Positions 1 to 6,714 of a DNA stretch of 17,125 nucleotides are shown here, piece after piece (position 1 is the stretch's first letter; every line of letters starts with the position of its first letter). Source of the DNA: Tannerella sp. GTDB taxonomy: Bacteria > Bacteroidota > Bacteroidia > Bacteroidales > Tannerellaceae. Under the pieces are notes generated by a model. It saw only the letters and a list, made by a program, of their open reading frames with translations. It made no database searches and was not told the origin of the DNA. The DNA lies in NCBI GenBank assembly GCA_031283785.1, contig JAITBC010000274.1:1-17125 (forward strand), in the 5' to 3' direction. Made by a program: the position numbers and the translations under genes.

Positions 1-2
1 TC

Positions 3-3000
3 TTTGTGCATGTATTTGCCGTCTGAAAATTCGAATGCGCTTATTGCGGAGCGATAATAATCTTTCAGGTCGTTCTGAAGTTTAAGCAGGCGTTCGACGA
101 CCGACTGCAGGTATTCGATATTGAACGGTTTAATGATATACGCTTCCGCTCCGGCGGCGATTCCTTCCGTCTGTTCTTCCGGGGTGTTTTTAGCCGATAT
201 TAATATGAAAGGTATATGAGCGGTTCGTTTGTCGGCTTTGATTTGTTTCATCATAGAGATGCCGTCGAGTTCGGGCATCATGATGTCGGAGATGATCACT
301 TGAGGGTGTATCGTTTCCAGGATACTGTTTACCGACAGTGGATTTTCAATCGAAATGACGTTATATTTATCTTTCATTATTTCAGATATAAACCAGCGCA
401 TTTCCGGGTCGTCGTCAATGACGAAGACGGTTACTTTAGCCTGTTCGGTCATGTTTTTCATATCCTTTTCGTTTTTTCGCGGCAAAGGTGACGACGGGGA
501 GAATGTCGGCGGTGTCGGTATCTTACCATCCTGTATGTTCCATGTATTTTGTTCGTTCGACGCCGTCGCTTCCTTATGAGGAAGAATGACCCGAAATTCG
601 GTATATTCGTCGGGAATGCTTTTTACATCTATCATTCCGTCCAATAGCTTCACCATGTTGTAGCAAATAGCCAGTCCCAGCCCATTTCTTGCGAAAAAGC
701 CTTTTTGCGTCTGCTTTTCGAGGTTCTCCAGGATGTGATACCGGTCAAAGATGTGCGGTATATCTTTTTCCCGGATACCTTTTCCGGTATTATACACGAA
801 GAGCGTCAGGCGCTCATTTTCTTTGTGGATGAGACATGTTATCCGGCCTTCGTCAGGGGTATATTTGAAGGCGTTTGACAAGAGGTTGGTAAGGATTTTA
901 GTGATGCAACTCTTGTCCGAATTCCAGAACAAATCGTGTTCGATGTCACATTGAAAATGAATATTTTTCGATTCGGCCAGCTCGGAGAATGAATCGATGA
1001 TGCCGTTTGACAGTTCCGTAATGTTCAACGGTTCGATAAGACAGGCCTTGTGTCCGGTTTCGATCCTGCGAAATTCGATAAGTTCCTGTATTAAAGAGTA
1101 TAACCGCTCGGTGTTTTTCATAATCATAGTTGCATATTTCTTGATGAAACCGTCGGCCTTTTCGTATGAGATAATGCGGTTGCAAGGCCCGTAAATTAAC
1201 GTCAGAGGAGTAGAAAACTCGTGCGTTATGTTCGTAAAAAAGCGCAGTTTGGATTCGTAAATTTCTTCTTTTTGCTGCCTGTGCATCTTTTCGATGATGA
1301 TTTCGCGTTTGCGCCGGTATCTTTTCCTTATCAGCTGCACGGAGGTGAAGAGGGTCAGCAGCGCCAGCAGGATGTAGACGGCGTAAGCCCCCGTCGTCAG
1401 GTACCATGGCGGGAGTATGACGATCGGCAGCGAGTAGACGTCGGTTACGACGTCGCCATTGTCGCATTTGACGTGCAGGGTGTATTTTCCCGGCGAGATA
1501 TTCGTGAAATTCGCATCGCCGGAGTTGCCGTTTTCAATCCAGACGGAACTGAAATTTTCCAGATTGTATGAATACCGGCAATTTTGTCCGTTTATGTAGT
1601 CAGGTGCAATAAAAGATATGGAGAAAAAATTCTGGTCGTATTTTAGCCGGAGGAATTTTTTGCCTTTTTGAGTATGGATGAAATCATTAAAATTTTGTTT
1701 CTTATCGTATATCTTGAGGCCGGTAAAAAATATGCTGGGGACAAATTCCTTTTTTGTGTATTCGTCGGGCGAGATGATGACGAAGCCGTTGATACCGCCG
1801 AAAAATAAAGCGCCTGTCTTTTCGTCTTTCATAAAAGCCCCGTCGCTAAATTCAAAAACGTGAAGTCCGCTTTTATGGTTATATTGACGGAACTTCTCGC
1901 TTTCGGCGTCGAATTGTACAAGTCCGTCGTTTGTGCTTATCCACAGGTATCCCCTGTCGTCTTCCAGAATCCCGTGAATGGTATTGTTGGGGAGGCCTTC
2001 TATTTCGTTATAGCTGACAAACGAAGTCTCGTTCGTTTCGGGATGGAAGTCCGTTAACTTTAGTATGCCGAAGCTTGTTCCGACCCAGATGTTTCCTTTG
2101 CCGTCCCTGTTGATGTTCAGTACATCGTTGATGGTATGAACGCCGTTCCCGGGAAATTTCACGGTGGCGAATGTTTCGCTGTTCACATTGAGTCTCTTCA
2201 ATCCGGAGCCTCTGTTGCCGAACCAGATAATACTGTCGTTCTCCCGGCATGCGGTAAAAAAGAAATTGTACGACATCTCATCTTTTTCAAACGTAAAGCG
2301 TTTTATGGATTTTATTGCCGGTTCGTCATCCCTGCCCGTAAGGATCACCCTGTAAATACCCGAACCTACGGATGCCAGCCAGAGGGTGGTGTCGTTTATT
2401 TCGCAGATATTGTGGACGAAATATATCTGTTCTGTGGAAGACAGAGGGTAGTCGGAGCGCAATTTTTTAATTTTTTTCTCCCTGTATGAATAATAATTCA
2501 GGCCAGGCCCGTCATTCCCTATCCACAGGATGTTGCGCCGGCTACCGGCAATCGCATAAATGGAATTATTGTTCAGCAGGCTGTTTGATGTTGTAAAGTG
2601 CGCGATCTTTTCCGTATGCATGTTGTCGTCGACCTCAAAATCGCTTATGATCAGTACGCCGTCGTCTTTCGTTCCTATCCACAGGTTTTGCCGGTGATCC
2701 GAAAATAATGCCCGCACCGGCTTTTGTATGGAGAACTGCAGATTTTCGAACGTGAACGACCGGAACGAGAACATGTCTCTTGTGTACATATACAGCCCCT
2801 GTCCGTCGGTCCCTATCCATATAATATCCTGTTCGTCATCTTTGTGCAGGCAAAAGACGCCGCAATAAATGCCGATATTTTCCACTTCGTATCCGGCGGT
2901 ATTTTCGGGCGTATATTTGATTCGTACCACGCCGTTTGTCTGGAAAGCGACCAGGTAATCGTCATGATCCTTGACGATAGAAGATACGACGCCGCGTTCC

Positions 3001-3782
3001 TCGACTTCTTTTCTAAGATTCAGGATGAAGTTTTCCTTATGCGATGTCGCATCCATTTCGAACAGGGAATAATTCCCGTCAATGAAATAGATGTTGTTGT
3101 TTTCGAGAAAAGCAAAGAGAATCCCGCAGTCGTGAACGAAATCGTCAATCTGTGTTAAAACGGGCTGCTCTGCCCCGAACGATATCCGTATCCTGTGAAC
3201 GACACCTTTATTGGTAATAATCCATAATACGTTCGAACTGTCGATGAATATCTTACGGATATCGTCTTTTACGATATCGGGATGTTCGACAGGGAAAAAC
3301 TTTTTGCAGTCACGTTTATAATAATGTATGGTATTGTTTTCTTTTATGACGAAAATTTCGTTTCCGGATGTCTTCGTACCGTAATAGATTCCTTCAAATT
3401 CGTCGAATCTGTCGATTTCCTGCGTGTTTTTGTCATAGCGGTTCAGGCCGTGATTCGTGTTTATCCAGATAATATTGTCATCACCCTCCCACACATCTTC
3501 GATAAGATTGCCCGACAGCGAGCCGCGTGGATTTATTTCCGGCTTGAATACCGTTATCTCGGCTCCGTTATACATGTTTAACCCATCGGCCGTACCGATC
3601 CAGACAAAACGTTCGTTATCCTGACAAATCGACAGGATGGCGCTGTTCGACAGTCCTTCTTTGTTGGACAGCTGACGTAAATTGTATGCATATACGGCTG
3701 ACGTCAGAAAAAAAAATACGATTAACAGGCCTGTTTTCCCTGTTTGTCTTTCCTGCCGTGCAGGATGGTTTCTACGATTCAT
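3..3782 (-). CDS. Hybrid two-component system sensor kinase/response regulator (HTCS), C-terminus cut by window edge
   Basis: The minus-strand frame is open from an ATG at 3782 to the left edge: 1260 residues with no stop. An N-terminal hydrophobic segment (about residues 17-33) is followed by about eleven propeller blades of the WIGT-x-D-GL type (about 55-670), a Y_Y_Y domain (about 710-790) and a membrane segment (about 793-816). The kinase has an H-box with His854 in THEFSTPLTLI, an ATPase N-box with Asn970 in LLSNAFKYT, and a GLGLAI G2 box. A receiver follows with acceptor Asp1166 in IISDIMMPELDG. Proteins of this family sense breakdown products, often glycans, in the periplasm and activate nearby genes through an AraC-type DNA-binding domain. 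That domain would lie left of the window and is not seen. No polysaccharide-utilisation genes are visible here, so any target locus is probably to the left. The start is supported by the signal-like N-terminus and an upstream promoter motif. The ligand cannot be inferred. Confidence 0.95.
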   Translation of the reverse strand, partial: MNRRNHPARQERQTGKTGLLIVFFFLTSAVYAYNLRQLSNKEGLSNSAILSICQDNERFVWIGTADGLNMYNGAEITVFKPEINPRGSLSGNLIEDVWEGDDNIIWINTNHGLNRYDKNTQEIDRFDEFEGIYYGTKTSGNEIFVIKENNTIHYYKRDCKKFFPVEHPDIVKDDIRKIFIDSSNVLWIITNKGVVHRIRISFGAEQPVLTQIDDFVHDCGILFAFLENNNIYFIDGNYSLFEMDATSHKENFILNLRKEVEERGVVSSIVKDHDDYLVAFQTNGVVRIKYTPENTAGYEVENIGIYCGVFCLHKDDEQDIIWIGTDGQGLYMYTRDMFSFRSFTFENLQFSIQKPVRALFSDHRQNLWIGTKDDGVLIISDFEVDDNMHTEKIAHFTTSNSLLNNNSIYAIAGSRRNILWIGNDGPGLNYYSYREKKIKKLRSDYPLSSTEQIYFVHNICEINDTTLWLASVGSGIYRVILTGRDDEPAIKSIKRFTFEKDEMSYNFFFTACRENDSIIWFGNRGSGLKRLNVNSETFATVKFPGNGVHTINDVLNINRDGKGNIWVGTSFGILKLTDFHPETNETSFVSYNEIEGLPNNTIHGILEDDRGYLWISTNDGLVQFDAESEKFRQYNHKSGLHVFEFSDGAFMKDEKTGALFFGGINGFVIISPDEYTKKEFVPSIFFTGLKIYDKKQNFNDFIHTQKGKKFLRLKYDQNFFSISFIAPDYINGQNCRYSYNLENFSSVWIENGNSGDANFTNISPGKYTLHVKCDNGDVVTDVYSLPIVILPPWYLTTGAYAVYILLALLTLFTSVQLIRKRYRRKREIIIEKMHRQQKEEIYESKLRFFTNITHEFSTPLTLIYGPCNRIISYEKADGFIKKYATMIMKNTERLYSLIQELIEFRRIETGHKACLIEPLNITELSNGIIDSFSELAESKNIHFQCDIEHDLFWNSDKSCITKILTNLLSNAFKYTPDEGRITCLIHKENERLTLFVYNTGKGIREKDIPHIFDRYHILENLEKQTQKGFFARNGLGLAICYNMVKLLDGMIDVKSIPDEYTEFRVILPHKEATASNEQNTWNIQDGKIPTPPTFSPSSPLPRKNEKDMKNMTEQAKVTVFVIDDDPEMRWFISEIMKDKYNVISIENPLSVNSILETIHPQVIISDIMMPELDGISMMKQIKADKRTAHIPFILISAKNTPEEQTEGIAAGAEAYIIKPFNIEYLQSVVERLLKLQNDLKDYYRSAISAFEFSDGKYMHK

Positions 3783-3825
3783 GCTATCTTTATAGTGTAA
3801 GGATCTATATTGAATAATAACAATG

Positions 3826-3856
3826 CAAAGTTAGCATTAAATTATCAAATTACACA
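3826..3856 (-). promoter_or_regulatory. Putative promoter of the HTCS gene
   Basis: On the minus strand, TAACTTTG (3833 to 3826) matches the Bacteroidota -7 consensus TAnnTTTG exactly. TGTG (3856 to 3853) lies 19 nt upstream as a 3-of-4 match to the -33 TTTG. This predicts a leader of about 35 nt before the ATG at 3782. A 5-bp inverted repeat, AATGC/GCATT (3822-3838), brackets the -7 element. Confidence 0.55.
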
Positions 3857-3880
3857 TAAAACTTTTTTCATTCGTATGCG

Positions 3881-3911
3881 CTTGGGAATCCGTGATTTTT
3901 ATGTATTTTTG
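3881..3911 (+). promoter_or_regulatory. Putative promoter of the M24 aminopeptidase gene
   Basis: TATTTTTG (3904-3911) fits the TAnnTTTG -7 consensus. CTTG (3881-3884) sits 19 nt upstream in the -33 position. The -33 region lies inside a 21-bp block (3870-3890) that recurs with 19 of 21 identities in front of the protease gene at 14341, also across its -33 element. Confidence 0.6.
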
Positions 3912-3963
3912 TCGGTGCTTTCTTTCAAACGGCAAGCGCAGGCTAACTTAAAATTATATTTTT

Positions 3964-5340
3964 ATGTTCGGTAAAGAGACTTATATAAATCGTCGGGCGG
4001 CGTTGAAAAAAACGTTGGGTTCCGGCCTGTTGCTTTTTATTGGTAATGATGAGGCCGGATGCAATTATGCCGGTAATACGTATCCTTATCGCCAGGATTC
4101 TGCTTTCCTGTATTTTTTCGGTCAGCCGTATGCCGGATTATCGGCAGTAATAGATATTGACGATGACCGCGAAATCATATTCGGCGATGAATTGACGATG
4201 GACGATATCATATGGATGGGTATTCAACCCACGCTTAGGGAGAAATGTTCTTCGGCAGGGATCGGCGAGCTTATGCCTTCGGGCGCCGTCGCGGATTATC
4301 TGAAAAAAGCGCAGCAGAAAGGCCGTGTGATACGTTATCTGCCTTCCTACCGTCCGGAACATACGCTGAAGTTATGGAACTGGCTCAATATCCGTCCGGG
4401 CGAAGAGCAGTTTTCAGTCGATTTCGTGAAAGCTGTCGTGAATATGCGTAATTATAAGACGGAGGAAGAAATTGCGGAAATAGAAAAAGCCTGTCTTGTC
4501 ACGGCGGATATGCATTTAGCGGCAATGTGCGCGATACTTCCCGGTGTTCACGAATATGAAGTTGTCGCTGCAATAACGTCGGTTGCCGGGTCGAACAATT
4601 GCGGATTATCTTTTCCGGTAATAGCTACAGTAAACGGTCAGACGCTCCATAATCATTATCATGGGAACGCGGTTAAAAGCGGCGATTTGTTTCTGGTCGA
4701 TGCAGGCGCTGAAACGGAAACGGGTTATGCCGGCGACATGTCTTCTACGACGCCGTCCGACCATCGGTTTACTGCACGGCAGCGCGATATATATAGAATA
4801 CAAACGGCTATGCACGATGCATCGGTTGCAGCGCTTCGTCCCGGCGTTGCGTTCGAGGAGGTATATGATGTCTCCGCAAAAATAATGATAGAAGGATTGA
4901 AAAGTTTGGGCTTGATGCACGGTGATACGGAAAACGCTTTGATTACGGGAGCTTACGCATTGTTTTATCCTCACGGCCTCGGCCATATGATGGGGCTTGA
5001 CGTACATGATATGGAAAATCTTGGCGAAGTATATGTCGGTTATGACGGCCGTCCTAAAAGCAGGCAATTCGGTCGTGCATCCCTTCGCCTCGCCCGTAAA
5101 TTAGAGCCCGGATTTGTGCATACGGTTGAACCGGGTATATATTTTATACCCGAACTCATCGATCAGTGGAAATCCGCTAAAAAGTTTGCCGATTTCATAA
5201 ATTACGATAAAGTTGAAACGTATAAAGATTTTGGGGGCATACGTAATGAGGAAGATTACCTGATTACCGAAACCGGAGCCCGCCTTTTGGGGAAACGCAT
5301 ACCGCGAACCGTTGAAGAAGTAGAGGCCTTTCGGTATTAG
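3964..5340 (+). CDS. M24B-family Xaa-Pro aminopeptidase (aminopeptidase P)
   Basis: This 458-residue cytosolic-type metallopeptidase has no signal peptide. By family it removes N-terminal residues that precede proline, helping to recycle peptides. An N-terminal creatinase/prolidase-like domain (about 1-165) is followed by the pita-bread catalytic domain (about 170-445). The five expected dinuclear-metal ligands are visible: Asp246 (LVDAGAE), Asp258 (YAGDMSST), His341 (HGLGHMMG), Glu389 (TVEPGIY) and Glu429 (GGIRNEED). HNHYHGN (230-236) matches the conserved substrate-binding histidine region. The length is normal for bacterial PepP-type enzymes. The ATG at 3964 follows a plausible promoter with a leader of about 45 nt. 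It is divergent from the HTCS gene and convergent with the gene at 5397-6272, so it is probably transcribed alone. Prolidase activity is the main alternative, because the motifs do not separate dipeptidase from aminopeptidase use. Confidence 0.95.
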   Translation: MFGKETYINRRAALKKTLGSGLLLFIGNDEAGCNYAGNTYPYRQDSAFLYFFGQPYAGLSAVIDIDDDREIIFGDELTMDDIIWMGIQPTLREKCSSAGIGELMPSGAVADYLKKAQQKGRVIRYLPSYRPEHTLKLWNWLNIRPGEEQFSVDFVKAVVNMRNYKTEEEIAEIEKACLVTADMHLAAMCAILPGVHEYEVVAAITSVAGSNNCGLSFPVIATVNGQTLHNHYHGNAVKSGDLFLVDAGAETETGYAGDMSSTTPSDHRFTARQRDIYRIQTAMHDASVAALRPGVAFEEVYDVSAKIMIEGLKSLGLMHGDTENALITGAYALFYPHGLGHMMGLDVHDMENLGEVYVGYDGRPKSRQFGRASLRLARKLEPGFVHTVEPGIYFIPELIDQWKSAKKFADFINYDKVETYKDFGGIRNEEDYLITETGARLLGKRIPRTVEEVEAFRY

Positions 5341-5360
5341 TATGGGCAAATGCGGGCACG

Positions 5361-5390
5361 CGCGGAGCGCCCTCTCAAAGGAGAGGGGGG
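5361..5390. terminator. GC-rich hairpin between convergent genes
   Basis: CCCTCTC (5370-5376), loop AAAG, and GAGAGGG (5381-5387) form a perfect 7-bp stem. It sits between the stop codons of the aminopeptidase gene and the convergent gene at 5397-6272. A GC-rich flank (5352-5369) precedes it. There is no T-tract on either strand, so it may be a factor-dependent bidirectional terminator or a dispersed intergenic repeat. Confidence 0.45.
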
Positions 5391-5396
5391 GCATGT

Positions 5397-6272
5397 TCAA
5401 AAACATCTTATGTATGCCGATGAAAAGCAGTTGTAAAGGCAGTCTTTCATTCCGTGTTTATATCTGAATGAAATTATGTTATTTCTGTATTCGTAATTTA
5501 GTTTGACGCGCAGTTGCAGCGGACGGTCGCCATTGTTTTTATATCCGTAAAAGCCGGCAATATCGGCGTTAACGGTAAAATTCTTATGTGTGCCGCTAAT
5601 GCCGGCAGAATAGAGGACTGCATCGTTTTGTCTGTGTATGATGTCGTTTGTCATCCAGCAATAAAAGCCGGCAAGTCCATGTATGCGCAAATAAGATGAA
5701 TGAGTATGATTCTTATATAAATAGCGTCCGGCATTCAGGTTAAACCAATATGTTGCCGCATCGGTATAACGCGCATCCGCCAGCCTGTTGCCGCTTGCGG
5801 TTTTAAGAGAGGCTTCCAGCATGATATCCGCCCGTTTATCATCTCTTAGCAGTTGATAAAAAGAACTTATAATGACATCTCCGTATGCGCCGGCATCCCA
5901 GTAACGACCTGCGGCATGTCGTTCTTCGACGGTTTTTTCCGTCATATTATAATATTCGTATATCACACCGCAGATTTCCAGTCCTGCACGGCCTTCCGCT
6001 ACAGGAACAAAAAGTCTCGCATAAACGTCTTTGGTGCGGTCTCCTTTATATTCATGATATTCCCCCCTTAATTCCGCTTCCCGTCGCGTTCCGAGGCGTC
6101 CGCTACGTAATTCCGGCAGAGGAAACGCGTTAGGGCCGAAATATCGTGGCGAATACAGCAAATATTTCAGCTCCTCGTGCCAGTCGGCATCTTGCGCCTG
6201 CCCGTCGTTGATCGTGAAAAATGGTGTTATGATAATGAAAAGCAGATATGTTATTTTTTTTTCAAAAGTCAT
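5397..6272 (-). CDS. Secreted protein of unknown function, putative outer-membrane beta-barrel
   Basis: I do not recognise a named family. From the ATG at 6272 the product is 291 residues and begins with a clear signal peptide (basic MTFEKK, a hydrophobic run, probable cleavage near residue 26 after GQA). The frame extends upstream to 6335, but the extra 21 residues would precede the signal peptide, so 6272 is preferred. The mature protein starts ADWHEELKYLLYSPRYFGPN. It then shows alternating polar and aromatic segments of strand length and ends in phenylalanine, as many outer-membrane barrels do. Beta-barrel topology is an inference from that pattern. The gene is convergent with the aminopeptidase and divergent from the gene at 6715. 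A TATATTTG motif and a tandem 14-bp repeat lie upstream. Confidence 0.8.
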   Translation of the reverse strand: MTFEKKITYLLFIIITPFFTINDGQAQDADWHEELKYLLYSPRYFGPNAFPLPELRSGRLGTRREAELRGEYHEYKGDRTKDVYARLFVPVAEGRAGLEICGVIYEYYNMTEKTVEERHAAGRYWDAGAYGDVIISSFYQLLRDDKRADIMLEASLKTASGNRLADARYTDAATYWFNLNAGRYLYKNHTHSSYLRIHGLAGFYCWMTNDIIHRQNDAVLYSAGISGTHKNFTVNADIAGFYGYKNNGDRPLQLRVKLNYEYRNNIISFRYKHGMKDCLYNCFSSAYIRCF

Positions 6273-6315
6273 TTTGCAGTTATTATTGGCGTATATTACG
6301 ATTGCTTTCGGCCGG

Positions 6316-6323
6316 CAAATATA
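6316..6323 (-). promoter_or_regulatory. Putative -7 element for the gene at 5397-6272
   Basis: The minus-strand TATATTTG matches TAnnTTTG exactly and would give a leader of about 40 nt. No good TTTG is found 19-21 nt upstream. That space is occupied by the tandem repeat at 6327-6354, so an activator or repressor may act there. Confidence 0.45.
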
Positions 6324-6326
6324 CGA

Positions 6327-6354
6327 ATTTGTCAATAAATATTTGTCAATAAAA
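6327..6354. repeat. Two tandem 14-bp direct repeats at a promoter
   Basis: The plus strand reads ATTTGTCAATAAAT followed immediately by ATTTGTCAATAAAA, with 13 of 14 positions identical. The pair lies 3 nt upstream of the -7 element of the minus-strand gene at 5397-6272 and covers its -33 region. A 14-bp period is about 1.3 helical turns. A regulator operator is plausible but not shown. Confidence 0.6.
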
Positions 6355-6485
6355 CAGAAAAAACATATCGTATGCAGCGTTTTTGCTGATGGTTACATCA
6401 TTAAATAAAGAGCCGGAAGAAATGATAAATAACAAGTTGATATGTTAAATATCATGCAAATGAATGTTCGTAATAAAATAATATG

Positions 6486-6493
6486 TATATTTG
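6486..6493 (+). promoter_or_regulatory. Putative -7 element for the gene at 6715
   Basis: TATATTTG fits TAnnTTTG exactly. No convincing TTTG lies 19-21 nt upstream. If used, transcription would start near 6500 and give a leader of about 215 nt, which is long for this window. Confidence 0.4.
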
Positions 6494-6714
6494 TATCGGA
6501 GAAAAAGTTTTTTTCCGGAAATATTTGACATTAGTATGATTTGACCGGGATAGCGGAAATTGATGATCGTAAGGTTTGCGGTTTGCAAATTATAAATGGA
6601 TTCTAATAAATGGAATAAATGATGAAATAATTAAACCATTACTTTAAGAGATTGTCTAATTCCTGGAATTGAATATAAATTTTTAGATTAAAATAAATTA
6701 GAGGAGGAACAGAA
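6494..6714 (+). other. Long leader with 5' hairpin and strong Shine-Dalgarno sequence
   Basis: No ORF is seen in this AT-rich stretch. A stem-loop can form at 6497-6517 (CGGA plus an A-run paired with a T-run and TCCG), right at the predicted transcript start. At the other end GAGGAGG (6701-6707) lies 7 nt before the ATG at 6715, near the optimum for pairing with the 16S rRNA tail. No other gene in the window has a comparable ribosome binding site. No known riboswitch motif was recognised. Confidence 0.5.

Noticed and set aside
946..1467. 173-codon minus-strand frame
   Set aside because: It lies in another frame of the HTCS gene, across the kinase and membrane region. The HTCS frame carries all the conserved motifs; this one is Arg/His-rich without any.
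4606..5067. 153-codon minus-strand frame
   Set aside because: It is antisense to the metal-binding core of the aminopeptidase and has no recognisable motif.
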